This document shows positions 44,911-54,286 of a DNA stretch of 64,000 nucleotides, one piece after another. Source of the stretch: Puniceicoccaceae bacterium (GTDB lineage Bacteria; Verrucomicrobiota; Verrucomicrobiia; Opitutales; JAFGAQ01); NCBI GenBank assembly GCA_028285755.1, contig JANQOQ010000010.1:112768-176767 (forward strand), read 5' to 3'. Every line of letters begins with the position of its first letter. The stretch's first letter is position 1. The notes under the pieces were generated by a model. The model worked only from the letters and a program-made list of their open reading frames with translations, was not told the origin of the DNA and searched no databases. A program made the position numbers and the translations under genes.

Positions 44911-47203
44911 ATTTTGGGTAGCGACTTACAATATTATAAGTTTCTCCCGGTATCGTATTGAATGAAAGACTGCTCCTGCGGGTTTTCCCTTCAAATATAA
45001 CTTTATCTGCTTCTTTGATTTTGGTTTCGAGCTTCGGAGGTAAATTGATGCGGCAGGGATTGCCGGATCGAGAGACTATATTGACTTCGATGGATTGATT
45101 GATCTTCCATCTCAGCTGTAGCGTAAAATCATCGGGCATGCGTATTCCACTGATTTCACCAACCTCCCATTGTTCCGGCAGACAGGGCAATATGCGAATA
45201 CTCCCCGAACAATATTGCAAAATATACTCGAGCAATACCCGTGAGATCAGGAAGTTTTCTTTCAGACTGTTTGAAGCTTCTCCGCATAAGAGATTCGAGC
45301 GTGTGCGCTCATTCAATAAATACTGTAGCGCAGCGGTAGAGCGTTCGGCTTTGCCAAGGCGTGCCCAAATATGGGCCGACTTAGCGATCAATATGCTTTT
45401 TAAATCGCTGTAGTTACCCTCAATCTCAGTTAAAGTGCGCTTTGCGGCTTTGGCCGTTTGACTTGAAGAACGGTGAATACTTAAACTCTCAAGCGGGCTA
45501 AATCCTGAAAGGTCGAAAAGCCGCTTGTAGGCCTCATCATTTTTGTGCTGCGAGGGGGAAGCTTCTTGATTACTTACAAGGGCTTCTTCAGCCTTGGGAA
45601 GACTTGCCATACAGCGCTTGATTTCGTTCGAGAGTTGCACGCCTTTGCCCAATAGGTCGGATGCCTGTAGAAAATTGTTTAAAAACTCGTGTAAGAAAAA
45701 TAAATTGCCGATATTATCGAGTAATTCATGCGGTTGAATATCGAGTATGTCTACATCTGGTAGGCCACTCGGTCCCCAATGGGTGGGGTTGTCTCCTTTC
45801 AGCAGGATTAACTTCTTAACGAGCTGAAATGTGTCCTCCATGAGCGGATACACGATGCGGCTTACATAGTCTGTATCTGGGTGATATTGATGACAGCGCC
45901 AGAGTTGCAGGCAAAGGCTGACTCCACCGAGAGGCCACAAGGTGGTCATAGCTCCCTTAGAGGGTGAGCAGTGACCGTATGGATCAGTTTGATCGTATAA
46001 AATAAAACCATTGGATTTCCAGCGGTAGCGGGCCTCCAGAGTTCCATTTTGCTTCAAATTCTCCAGAAATCTTTGATCATCTCCCAGAAAGCACTTTTCC
46101 AGTTTGGTTTGGAGCGCGAGTGAATGCGGGTTGATTAGGGAGTCACTCAACGACAGGTAGTTGTCCGCCTGAGGCCAAACCGGTGCCCAGTTTTTGCCGC
46201 TGAACCCCGACAAAAGTAAGTAACGGCTCATGAAAAAGTACAACGGCCAGATGTCTGAATCATTCTCGAGTAATAATCGATTCCCGAGGCGCACTTGGGT
46301 GTTCTGCTTAACCCGCTTTTTCGAGTTTTTTTTGTTTTGCTCATTATCGAGGCTGAACGTGAACCCACTGAAAAGATTCTCAAATGCCGATATATGATCT
46401 TCCTTTAAATGCTCGTAGCTCTTGGCCATGGCATTATCCAGCTCGATCAGCAGCTTCTCCTCAAAACTCGAATCATGGGCATTTGTTCTGCAGCCGAGAA
46501 TAAACGTCAGCTTCGTTGATTTTTCCGTATAAAACCGGTCTTCCAATAAATGAGCACTTCCATCCTCCACTTTTACTCGTAGGCCCGCCAGGTATTGCGG
46601 CCCATTCGGATAATTTCCTCGCAAGAAGATACGATCCGGTTTTTGAGCGATGGGTTGGGAATAATAATCGGTCTCAAAAAATGCCAACAAATTGGGGATA
46701 TCAGCCCCATCAATTTCATAACGACATACAAAAACCCGATCTGAAAAAGAGCAGAAAGCTTCTCTTTTAACAATGGAATCCGCTAATTTGAATTGGCATT
46801 TATAGATCGCTTTCTGTAGATTTAACTCGCGTTGGTAATTTTTTAACTTTTGTCCTTTTTGATCCGGGCAGAATATACGCAAAATGCCTGCACTAAATTG
46901 TCGGCTCATTGCATTTGCCGGTGCGGTGAATTCGCTGATAAGCCGTCGGCCCTGTGAGGGATTATCCGGCTTTAAGATACTTTCACAGACGGCCTTAGAT
47001 CCTACGAGGCCATTAAAAGATTCAGCCTTTTCGGGTGATTTCGCCCAGAGTGATGACTCATTAACGACGATTTTTTCATCGAACGCATCTCCGTAGATAC
47101 TAATCCCCAGTTTTCCGTTACCCAGCAAGAAGACATCCCCTTCATCTACACGCGCAGGTGTATTACTTTTAAGGGTGAGTGTAGGATTCGCCTTAGGATT
47201 CAT
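44909..47203 (-). CDS. GH95-like protein, probably lacking catalytic residues
   Basis: A 764-residue protein with the domain order of GH95 alpha-L-fucosidases. The N-terminal beta domain has LLGNGKLGISIYGDAFDE and VVNESSLW. The barrel region has ARLGKAERSTAALQYLL, and a C-terminal part has SGSIRILPCLPEQWEVGEIS. There is no signal peptide, so it is cytoplasmic. The catalytic segments expected in GH95 (NxNxxMNYWPA, the SPEN segment with the acid Glu, and DGNFG) are replaced by DNYLSLSDSL, GPSGLPDVD and KENFL. It may be a pseudoenzyme or a highly divergent member with another specificity. Confidence 0.75.
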   Translation of the reverse strand: MNPKANPTLTLKSNTPARVDEGDVFLLGNGKLGISIYGDAFDEKIVVNESSLWAKSPEKAESFNGLVGSKAVCESILKPDNPSQGRRLISEFTAPANAMSRQFSAGILRIFCPDQKGQKLKNYQRELNLQKAIYKCQFKLADSIVKREAFCSFSDRVFVCRYEIDGADIPNLLAFFETDYYSQPIAQKPDRIFLRGNYPNGPQYLAGLRVKVEDGSAHLLEDRFYTEKSTKLTFILGCRTNAHDSSFEEKLLIELDNAMAKSYEHLKEDHISAFENLFSGFTFSLDNEQNKKNSKKRVKQNTQVRLGNRLLLENDSDIWPLYFFMSRYLLLSGFSGKNWAPVWPQADNYLSLSDSLINPHSLALQTKLEKCFLGDDQRFLENLKQNGTLEARYRWKSNGFILYDQTDPYGHCSPSKGAMTTLWPLGGVSLCLQLWRCHQYHPDTDYVSRIVYPLMEDTFQLVKKLILLKGDNPTHWGPSGLPDVDILDIQPHELLDNIGNLFFLHEFLNNFLQASDLLGKGVQLSNEIKRCMASLPKAEEALVSNQEASPSQHKNDEAYKRLFDLSGFSPLESLSIHRSSSQTAKAAKRTLTEIEGNYSDLKSILIAKSAHIWARLGKAERSTAALQYLLNERTRSNLLCGEASNSLKENFLISRVLLEYILQYCSGSIRILPCLPEQWEVGEISGIRMPDDFTLQLRWKINQSIEVNIVSRSGNPCRINLPPKLETKIKEADKVIFEGKTRRSSLSFNTIPGETYNIVSRYPK

Positions 47204-47288
47204 AGATCTGCTAACAGACCCATAACTTATAAAAGTATTTCCGCTTTGATTTCAACGAGAATACCTACGGGAAACCGATTTCATCAAA

Positions 47289-47365
47289 TGGTCGGGACGA
47301 CTGGATTTGAACCAGCGACCCCTAAGCCCCCAGCTTAGTGCACTACCAGGCTGTGCTACGTCCCG
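47289..47365 (-). tRNA. tRNA-Pro (anticodon GGG)
   Basis: A 77-base cloverleaf on the minus strand with CCA encoded. The acceptor stem is CGGGACG/CGTCCCG, the anticodon stem CTAAG/CTTAG surrounds loop CTGGGGG, so the anticodon is GGG. The T arm has GGTTCAAATCC. All four arms pair. Confidence 0.96.
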
Positions 47366-47463
47366 ACTGTTTAAAAAATCGATAAGATAGGACTTGCCCT
47401 GGAATATCAAGTTAATTCAGGCAAGTACTGCTTTCAGACATCTTGATAGACGATACGATTGGT

Positions 47464-48129
47464 TTAAAGCTCTCGGATATAAAGATTTCGCCAACGGACC
47501 TCGTAGGATTTATCTCTGGGCACAGAGTGAACTTGTAGTCCTATCGAGCCATGCGGGTAGGTTCGGTGTAATCCGCCATCTTCGAATTTGGTGATTTGCT
47601 CTCCGTTTATGAATGTTTCAATAACAGGGCCTTTAGCAATGATGCGATACTTGTTCCACTCTCCGTTCTTAAAGTGATTGTGCGCAGCCCGATCTCGATC
47701 CTGCATGCTCGGCTCGGGGGATAGCCAACCCTTCATCAAGCCTTCACCGTAAATAAAACCACCCTGACCTGGGCTGGATTCAATTTCAACCTGGGGGCCA
47801 TGGTAGCGCGTGCGACCCCATTCACGACTGTGTGAGCGAATTTGCACGCCCGAATTAAGGCCTTCATCCACCTTTACTTCAAAGACGAGCTCGAAGTCTC
47901 CATAGTGTTCTAACGTAGTTAAAAATGTATTAGGACTTCCCAGTTGAGTACGGCCTACAATAGCACCATCCTCCACGGTGTAATGGGCGAAACCATTGCG
48001 GGATTCCCAGCCGCGGAGATCTTCGCCGTTAAACAAGGAAACCCAGCCATCCCCTTTCGGAGCTTTTGCTTGGGCAATACTAAATAGTGACAGGCAGACA
48101 CAGGCAGACACGAGGGATATATATTTCAT
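47464..48129 (-). CDS. DUF1080 (3-keto-disaccharide hydrolase-like) secreted protein
   Basis: A 221-residue protein with a signal peptide (residues 1-21, ending AQA). GWVSLFNGEDLRGWESRNG begins the DUF1080 domain, and DFELVFEVKVDEGLNSGVQI and YHGPQVEIES follow. The family has a laminarinase-like beta-sandwich fold, and some members hydrolyse 3-keto-glycosides. It is common in Verrucomicrobiota and Planctomycetota. An operator-like palindrome lies just upstream (48157-48171). The precise substrate is unknown. Confidence 0.92.
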   Translation of the reverse strand: MKYISLVSACVCLSLFSIAQAKAPKGDGWVSLFNGEDLRGWESRNGFAHYTVEDGAIVGRTQLGSPNTFLTTLEHYGDFELVFEVKVDEGLNSGVQIRSHSREWGRTRYHGPQVEIESSPGQGGFIYGEGLMKGWLSPEPSMQDRDRAAHNHFKNGEWNKYRIIAKGPVIETFINGEQITKFEDGGLHRTYPHGSIGLQVHSVPRDKSYEVRWRNLYIREL

Positions 48130-48156
48130 AAACGGTTTCTCTATTTGAGGGTTAAT

Positions 48157-48193
48157 GTATGCTCAGCATACAGCCATATAGCGCATAATGGCT
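48157..48193. promoter_or_regulatory. Palindromic operator-like sites before the DUF1080 gene
   Basis: GTATGCTCAGCATAC (48157-48171) is a perfect 7-1-7 palindrome 28 bp before the DUF1080 ATG. Next to it AGCCAT (48172-48177) and ATGGCT (48188-48193) form a second inverted repeat. The first has the form of a repressor operator; no regulator gene is nearby. Confidence 0.45.
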
Positions 48194-48220
48194 ATGTCAA
48201 CGGTGAGCGCTATATATTAA

Positions 48221-48685
48221 CTAGTTTTCTACGATGTAGTAGTAGCGGCTGCCAAATTGTTGATATACCCCGGTCGATAAATCCCCGTCATCCACAAAAT
48301 CATCCAGCATGGCAAGTTCGGAATTATCCAGGTCATGACCGTCCACACCGACCATCAGTGCAACCCCGCCGATTCCAAAGTTCTCAACATCCCACGATCC
48401 ACCGATAGGGGAGCCGTCAAGCCACATCCCGGGGCGTATATAGTCATTGAAATCCGGGAGCGCTCCTGTGCTGGTATCACTGGGATATTGACCCGTCACC
48501 ATCATGTAATTTTCAGCACCTTGTGCTAAAGAACGGCAATCATTGGCAAATGCACCAAATTGAGTGCGCAATCGGACGCGATAAAAAGCAGGTAAAGCAA
48601 TGGCAGCAAGTATGCCGATGATAACGACTACGATCATCAACTCAACAATCGTAAATCCTCTCGCTTTCTGGAATTTTCTAATCAT
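48221..48685 (-). CDS. Type II secretion/type IV pilin-like pseudopilin
   Basis: A 154-residue protein with a class III prepilin leader: a short basic start, then GFTIVELMIVVVIIGILAAI (residues 10-29), with cleavage by prepilin peptidase expected after Gly10. The following helix leads to a small globular head. This is the GspG/H-like group that is abundant in Verrucomicrobiota and Lentisphaerota genomes. No other secretion genes are adjacent. Its stop is 91 bp from the DUF1080 start, with the palindromic sites between them. Confidence 0.93.
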   Translation of the reverse strand: MIRKFQKARGFTIVELMIVVVIIGILAAIALPAFYRVRLRTQFGAFANDCRSLAQGAENYMMVTGQYPSDTSTGALPDFNDYIRPGMWLDGSPIGGSWDVENFGIGGVALMVGVDGHDLDNSELAMLDDFVDDGDLSTGVYQQFGSRYYYIVEN

Positions 48686-49022
48686 CTACACCAAATTTGA
48701 GTTAAATATCGGATTTTTTTTTAAAATCCCAAGCTCTAAGTAACACATGTGTATACTTTTACAAGATATTAAGTGCTGTAAATAATCCGTTTACTATTAT
48801 TATTTTTGATTTGCTTTGAGAGCAATATTGTGCGTTTAGAAAGAGTATCACATGAATTTTTTGATAACAGCTGGGCAAACAAAGTCCATCTCTGCTGAAA
48901 TAATTAGCATTATTATTTAACAAGCGCTCGCATTATACCAAACCGAAGCGAGCGTTGCCCATGTGATATACATCCCAATCGGGTAATTCTTGCTGGTTTA
49001 TTATCTTTAACCAACATATAAA
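48686..49022. other. Intergenic region upstream of cimA
   Basis: These 337 bp contain no convincing gene. CGCTCGC and GCGAGCG (about 48926-48956) form a 7-bp GC-rich stem with a long loop about 65 bp before cimA. There is no T tail and no recognisable leader peptide of branched-chain codons. The divergent pseudopilin and cimA promoters must lie here. Confidence 0.5.
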
Positions 49023-50603
49023 ATGTCTGAAAAAACCAAAGTAAGTATCTACGACACAACCTTACGCGATGGCACCCAGGGAGAGGGTGTTTCCTTTTCG
49101 GTAAACGCCAAAATCCGCGTTGCTGAAAAGCTCGACCAGTTTGGTGTAGATTACATTGAAGGCGGTTGGCCTGGCTCTAATCCCCGGGATATGGCATTCT
49201 TCGAAGAAGCGAAGAAGCTTGAACTGAGTCATGCCAAAATTGCAGCCTTTGGATCCACAAGACGTGCCAATACACCGGTTGAAGAAGATGCGCAGATCCA
49301 ATTGCTGCTCGATGCGGAGACTCCAGTTGTCACCATCTTTGGAAAATCCTGGTTACTGCATGTGACAGAGGTCCTGCGCACCACTCCCGAAGAGAACCTG
49401 CAGATGATCGAGGATTCGGTGGCATACCTTATAAAAAATGGACGCGAAGTGGTTTACGATGCAGAGCACTTTTACGACGGTTATACCAATAATCCCGAAT
49501 ATGCCATGAGCACTCTCGAAGCGGCTGCCAGAGGTGGTGTGAAGACACTTGTGCTCTGCGATACCAATGGCGGCAAAATGGTAGACGAGGTGAAGGAAAT
49601 CACCTCAACGGTCGTAGCACGTTTTCCGGATTTACAGGTAGGAGTGCATTGCCACAATGATGCAGGCGTGGGGGTTGCTGTGAGCCTAGCGGGAGTCGGT
49701 GCAGGTGCGGTCCACGTGCAAGGCACATGCAATGGCTACGGTGAGCGCAACGGTAACGCCAATTTAACCAGCATCATTCCCAATCTTACCTTAAAAATGG
49801 GCTACGATCTCAATTGTGCACCCAACTTAAAAAAGCTTAGGGATGTTTCACTCTTTATCGATGACATGGCGAATCTCCGCTCGGATATCCGCGCGCCCTA
49901 TGTGGGGGCCAGCTCATTTGCCCACAAGGGTGGAGTACATGCAAACGCAGTTGAAAAAGTGCGCTACAGCTATGAGCACATCGAACCCTCCCTAGTCGGC
50001 AATAAGACCCGGGTGTTGGTTTCCGATATGTCCGGGCGCAGTAGCATCATGATGAAAGCCCGTGACCTGGGCCTCGAGCTTGAGGAAAAATCCCCAGAGA
50101 TGAAAAGCTTCATCCAGGAACTCAAGGAGCTCGAATACCGTGGCTACGAATATGAAGCTGCCGATGCATCTTTTAAGCTGCTGATCGACCGCTTTATAAA
50201 AGGTAAGAAGCCGCTCTTTGAACTTCTGGACTATCGCGTAATCGTCGAAAATCGGGAAAAACGCGGCGACCTCCTCTCTGAAGCGACCGTCAAACTCAAA
50301 ATTGGTGACAATGTGTATCATAAAGTCGCCGAATCCCACGGTCCGGTGGGTGCCCTTGACCTAGCACTTCGCAAAGCGCTCGAAGAGGAATACCCCGTTA
50401 TCAAGGATATTCAGCTGGTTGACTATAAAGTGCGCATCTTGGAAGGCACCGGAGGCACCCAGTCCCGCATCCGTGTGCAAATCGAGAGCAGCGACGGCAC
50501 AGAAATGTGGGGTACAGTGGGTGCGTCCGATAATATAATCGAAGCCAGCTGGGAAGCGCTTGTCGATTCGGTCGAATACAAAGTCTATCATCTGGGCGAT
50601 TAA
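49023..50603 (+). CDS. cimA: (R)-citramalate synthase
   Basis: A 526-residue enzyme of the DRE-TIM metallolyase family that condenses pyruvate with acetyl-CoA to citramalate, the first step of the threonine-independent isoleucine route. IYDTTLRDGTQGEGVSFSV and YIEGGWPGSNPRDMAFF distinguish CimA from 2-isopropylmalate synthase. VGVHCHNDAGVGVA holds metal-binding His residues, and HVQGTCNGYGERNGNANL is conserved. The C-terminal LeuA dimer/regulatory domain (about residues 400-520) is complete, so feedback control by isoleucine is likely. Confidence 0.95.
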   Translation: MSEKTKVSIYDTTLRDGTQGEGVSFSVNAKIRVAEKLDQFGVDYIEGGWPGSNPRDMAFFEEAKKLELSHAKIAAFGSTRRANTPVEEDAQIQLLLDAETPVVTIFGKSWLLHVTEVLRTTPEENLQMIEDSVAYLIKNGREVVYDAEHFYDGYTNNPEYAMSTLEAAARGGVKTLVLCDTNGGKMVDEVKEITSTVVARFPDLQVGVHCHNDAGVGVAVSLAGVGAGAVHVQGTCNGYGERNGNANLTSIIPNLTLKMGYDLNCAPNLKKLRDVSLFIDDMANLRSDIRAPYVGASSFAHKGGVHANAVEKVRYSYEHIEPSLVGNKTRVLVSDMSGRSSIMMKARDLGLELEEKSPEMKSFIQELKELEYRGYEYEAADASFKLLIDRFIKGKKPLFELLDYRVIVENREKRGDLLSEATVKLKIGDNVYHKVAESHGPVGALDLALRKALEEEYPVIKDIQLVDYKVRILEGTGGTQSRIRVQIESSDGTEMWGTVGASDNIIEASWEALVDSVEYKVYHLGD

Positions 50604-50685
50604 GATTTTACGGCAAAAATAAGAATTTGGGCTTGATTTTAGAAATCGAAAACGCACTATCTTGTGTTTCCTCTGTTCTGTCAGG

Positions 50686-50762
50686 GGGCGGCTAGCTCAG
50701 TTGGTTAGAGCACCTGGTTTACACCCAGGGGGTCACTGGTTCGAATCCAGTGCCGCCCACCA
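50686..50762 (+). tRNA. tRNA-Val (anticodon TAC)
   Basis: A 77-base cloverleaf with encoded CCA. The acceptor stem is GGGCGGC/GCCGCCC, the anticodon stem CCTGG/CCAGG surrounds TTTACAC (anticodon TAC), and the T arm has GGTTCGAATCC. It lies 82 bp after cimA and 21 bp before a tRNA-Leu. Confidence 0.97.
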
Positions 50763-50783
50763 TTTTTAGAGATTATAGGCCAA

Positions 50784-50870
50784 GCTGGGGTGGCGGAATT
50801 GGCAGACGCGCTAGATTCAGGTTCTAGTGTCCGCAAGGACGTGAGGGTTCAAGTCCCTCCCTCAGCACCA
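50784..50870 (+). tRNA. tRNA-Leu (anticodon CAG)
   Basis: An 87-base class II tRNA with encoded CCA. The acceptor stem is GCTGGGG/CCTCAGC. The anticodon stem CTAGA/TCTAG surrounds TTCAGGT (anticodon CAG), followed by a variable arm (TGTCCGCAAGGACGT) and the T arm GGGTTCAAGTCCC. A tyrosine recombinase gene starts 98 bp downstream and the DNA becomes AT-rich at this point, so its 3' end is the probable integration site of the island. Confidence 0.97.
50846..50870 (+). other. Putative attachment site (attL) at the tRNA-Leu 3' end
   Basis: Tyrosine recombinases of islands often use the T-arm and acceptor end of a tRNA gene. This segment is next to the integrase and at the compositional border. 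No second copy was noticed to the right within the window, so the other end should lie beyond 64000. This is inference from context. Confidence 0.4.
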
Positions 50871-50967
50871 TATTTTAAGCCATTTAAAGGCTGAAATCTT
50901 CCAGTATTGACGGATTAGTGGCAGATTGATATTGAGTTCATGCATTATCTGGCAATAATATGCAGGT

Positions 50968-52254
50968 ATGAGCAAACTTGATTCATATGAATATCCAATC
51001 GGTTCAGGAATAAGGATCCGTGAAAGGATAAATACTAGAGGCACGGAGAGTTTTGGAATTTCATATCAGGTAGACATTCCAGAAGGGGTCACCACGGGAA
51101 AAAGAATTAGAAAACAATTTAGTTCCCAGAAGAAAGCTGAAGCATTTGCCAAGGAACAGAATCAGGGAAAGAAGAAGCAGGGTGAAGCTTACTTTAATTC
51201 TACTCAGCAAGAGAGAAATGAATTCGTTGATTCACTTCCAAAATTAAGGGATGCAGGAATTGGAGTCAAAGAAGCAATTGATTTTGCAATAGAACGAATG
51301 CGCCCTAAAGGTGGAGATAAATACATTCATGAAATTATTTCTGAATTACTGAAGCATAAGCAGCTTCTACTTAGCAGAGGCCAACTGCGTCCTGATACAG
51401 TAAAATCGTTCAGATCCAAATCGAAACTCATAACGGAAGAGTTTGGTAGCTTACTAATTCGAAATTTAAAGATCGAAGATGTTATCCTTTGGATAGACGC
51501 CCTAGAGTTACGTGATCGAACCAAAAAGAACTACCTGACTTCTTTAACTGAGATCATTAAATACTCAGTGCAGAAGCAGTATATTTTTGATAATATTCTG
51601 GATTCCATGACCACTTATGAAAGGAAAGAACTATTTTCGGAATTGGATGATTCGGAACCAGGCATTTTGACAATCGAAGAGAGTGAGAGGTTGATTAAAA
51701 CAGCTTACGATCACCCAGAATTGGGAATGCTCCCTGTCGTGACTTTGGGTTTGTTTTGTGGCATTAGAACAGAAGAGCTTCAGAAGCTAGAATGGAAAGA
51801 TGTCAGAGCAGGTGAAGGGTTTGTGATTATTAGCGCGAGCATTGCCAAAAAAAGAAAAATCAGAAACGTGACGCTTCCTGATAATGCGAAAGCTTGGTTA
51901 TCGCTGTGCGAAAATAAAGAAGGCCTAATTTATAAGACAGAAAACAATAGCCCATTTTCTAGTCGATTTAGCTACCTTCTAAGAAAAGCCGGGTTTGTTG
52001 ATCCTGAGGGTAAAAAAAATTCAAGCCGACAAGTCCTTCTATCTTGGAAGAAAAATGCCATGAGACATTCCTTTGGTAGTTATCATTATGCGCTACATGG
52101 AGACTCCATTAAAACTTCCAATGAATTAGGCCATCAACAAGGAGATAATGTTCTTTTTAATCATTACAGGGCTTTAACGAGCAAGGAATCGGCAAAGCAG
52201 TATTTTGATATTCATCCCCAAATGTCTGAGAAAAAAATTGTTATATATGGTTGA
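50968..52254 (+). CDS. Tyrosine recombinase (integrase) of a genomic island
   Basis: A 428-residue phage-type integrase. An N-terminal arm/core-binding part precedes the catalytic domain. The catalytic residues are the first Arg in GIRTEELQKLEW (about 267), Lys in the AKKRKIRN beta-hairpin, HxxR-like NAMRHSFGSYHYA (Arg about 365), His in LGHQQGDN, and the nucleophile Tyr in NHYRAL (about 399). All five positions appear intact. The ATG follows a GCAGGT ribosome site. It is oriented away from the tRNA-Leu, with an excisionase-like gene downstream. Confidence 0.92.
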   Translation: MSKLDSYEYPIGSGIRIRERINTRGTESFGISYQVDIPEGVTTGKRIRKQFSSQKKAEAFAKEQNQGKKKQGEAYFNSTQQERNEFVDSLPKLRDAGIGVKEAIDFAIERMRPKGGDKYIHEIISELLKHKQLLLSRGQLRPDTVKSFRSKSKLITEEFGSLLIRNLKIEDVILWIDALELRDRTKKNYLTSLTEIIKYSVQKQYIFDNILDSMTTYERKELFSELDDSEPGILTIEESERLIKTAYDHPELGMLPVVTLGLFCGIRTEELQKLEWKDVRAGEGFVIISASIAKKRKIRNVTLPDNAKAWLSLCENKEGLIYKTENNSPFSSRFSYLLRKAGFVDPEGKKNSSRQVLLSWKKNAMRHSFGSYHYALHGDSIKTSNELGHQQGDNVLFNHYRALTSKESAKQYFDIHPQMSEKKIVIYG

Positions 52255-52418
52255 GATTTTCCTGAAAAAGTACTTGCAATGAACATCAATCTAGGACCTT
52301 AAATTAGATCGTTACATTCATCGGAATGCATTTTCGGCTCATATCTTAGGAAATGTAAATGTAAGCAACTAACTGAAAACATTAACATAGAATAAAAGAA
52401 TATGAAGAACGAAATAAA

Positions 52419-52616
52419 ATGCAAAACGATTCAGATATTAACGCTTATGCTAGAAAAATTTTTAGTGTAAAAGAGGCGGCTAATTACATAGGAATAAGTG
52501 AGAGGAATCTCCGTTCGAAAATATCTAGTGGTGAATTAAAAGTCGTCAGATTAGGTAGACGAATCATAATTCGATTAAAGGAAATCGAAGGTTTTCTAGA
52601 AAGAAATCTTAGATAG
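52419..52616 (+). CDS. Excisionase-like HTH protein
   Basis: A 65-residue DNA-binding protein of the excisionase/MerR-like helix-turn-helix type (HTH_17). FSVKEAANYIGISERNLRSK carries the HTH, then GELKVVRLGRRIIIRLKEIE is the wing. It lies 164 bp downstream of the integrase on the same strand and 2 bp before an unknown HTH gene. It probably assists excision or regulates island genes. Confidence 0.88.
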   Translation: MQNDSDINAYARKIFSVKEAANYIGISERNLRSKISSGELKVVRLGRRIIIRLKEIEGFLERNLR

Positions 52617-52618
52617 CT

Positions 52619-53461
52619 ATGAATGCGACATTAATTCATAGCTTTATTAAGCATATATCTGAGCTTGATGAAGGTTCGGTGGTAGATCTTTATTTTCGAG
52701 AATCAACTGAACCCCAAAGGGAGCACTTGTCCTGGCAGGCACTAGAGGTTGTTACAAAATGTTTAGAACGTAAATTAAGAATACGGAATCTATTTTTTGC
52801 AGTTGAAAAAGGCCATGGAGATTATCGACCAGTTTTTTTTGAGGCTATTGATGATAAATACAAAGATAGAGATGCTTTGGTTGCGTTAACTACTTGCAGA
52901 TTTATAAGATCAAAATATGGCAATAAATATGACAAGCTTTGTGAACTGACTGGTGAAGAATGGGCTGAATTTAAAGAAAAATCCAAAGGAAATCTACTCG
53001 CTACAATATTTGATCCAATACAATCTTATCATAGTAATTGGATTTATCTGGATTCGTTAGGGAAAAAATATAGCAACATAACAACCGACAAAGGACAAAG
53101 GAAGGGACGACCTAGCAAGGAAAGGCAGGCTTTTATTTATCTTGTTGTAAAAGTATTTTGTTCATTGGGATTAAGTAAGAAGAAAATTCAAAAATATCTT
53201 TATGTTTCGAGGCCTACTATTATTAAATTTGAAAAGAGAATTGAGGGGGAATTGGGTGTAAAATTTAAAAATGACAGAAATCTTTATTTTTCAAAAGAGG
53301 CTAGATTTGATGCGATTTTGGACTATTTAGCAGAATCAATGCATCTCTCTAATAAGATAAAATTAAATCATGATATCGAGAGTCAGTGTCATGTAGATAT
53401 TGATGAGTTGATGGGAGTGATAGATGGAATGAATTTTTTGTATAATATGGGGGTTAGCTAA
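52619..53461 (+). CDS. Island protein with HTH-like region, unknown function
   Basis: A 280-residue protein that I do not recognise. A central basic stretch (KGQRKGRPSKERQ, near residue 160) is followed by LGLSKKKIQKYLYVSRPTII, which looks like a helix-turn-helix. The N-terminal 150 residues are mixed helix and strand without recognisable motifs. It starts 2 bp after the excisionase-like gene and is probably co-transcribed. A role in island replication or regulation is possible but not supported further. Confidence 0.7.
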   Translation: MNATLIHSFIKHISELDEGSVVDLYFRESTEPQREHLSWQALEVVTKCLERKLRIRNLFFAVEKGHGDYRPVFFEAIDDKYKDRDALVALTTCRFIRSKYGNKYDKLCELTGEEWAEFKEKSKGNLLATIFDPIQSYHSNWIYLDSLGKKYSNITTDKGQRKGRPSKERQAFIYLVVKVFCSLGLSKKKIQKYLYVSRPTIIKFEKRIEGELGVKFKNDRNLYFSKEARFDAILDYLAESMHLSNKIKLNHDIESQCHVDIDELMGVIDGMNFLYNMGVS

Positions 53462-54286
53462 TTCAACCTCTCAAAGATAAAATAAAACACCCCCGGTCCG
53501 TTTTGCAGATGTCGTAAAGTGTAGAAAGATAGCGTTGACGTTTTACGCACAAATAAAATTATTATTTTTGGATACTTGAGCATTTTGTCATTCTGATTTT
53601 GTAATATTCATTATTCTCAAAAAACTGTAATACTTTTTTGATTTTGTTTTCCTCACTCTTGATGCTGACTAATATTATGTTTTTATTTTTCAGATATAAA
53701 ATTATTATTTCATTTTTGGATTAAAATTAATTTTTTCATGCTAATTAGCTTTTTTGAAATACTAATTTTTGCCTTTTTATTGGGGGTTGAGGGCAAGGGC
53801 CTTTTATGATTTTTGTACCTCTACCCTGACAAATTAAATATCTAAGCAATTATAGACACTCTACCCTTTGACCCATGCCTTGGTATAGGCAGAGGGCTAA
53901 ATGTAAGATCTTATAGGATCACATAAGCTTAAATCGATTTCTGGTTTTAATCAATCACCTCAAAATAGCGATATTCCAAAAAAATCCTAATAATTTGAGA
54001 TTTTAGGGTATTATGTGCAATTCTATCGAATACCTTGGATAAATTCCAAATTCGCAGATTATTTTCTCAATATTTTCCAATTTCACCACATCAGGTATAA
54101 TGAGGAAAAAGACTCTACAATCTTCTGGATTAATTACCCTTTCCGTATCTGGATTCTTTTTAATCTCACAAGGAAAATCATATCTCCGAATATCATCCGG
54201 CTTTTTTAAGGAGCATTTTTCTCTACTAGTAATTCAGATTAAAAAATCTTTAGATGCTGAATACGATTTTATCTCCGCAAAAAAAC
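53462..54286. other. Long AT-rich non-coding stretch in the island
   Basis: About 825 bp without a convincing gene. It holds two copies of CTCTACCCT (53819-53827 and 53859-53867, 40 bp apart). A hairpin TGCCT/AGGCA nested within CCCT/AGGG lies at about 53864-53895. The AAAATTATTATTT segments near 53556 and 53699 are repeated and each is followed by TTTTGGAT. The plus-strand ORFs at 54015 and 54100 look random. It could hold an RNA gene, a replication origin or decayed coding DNA. Confidence 0.5.
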
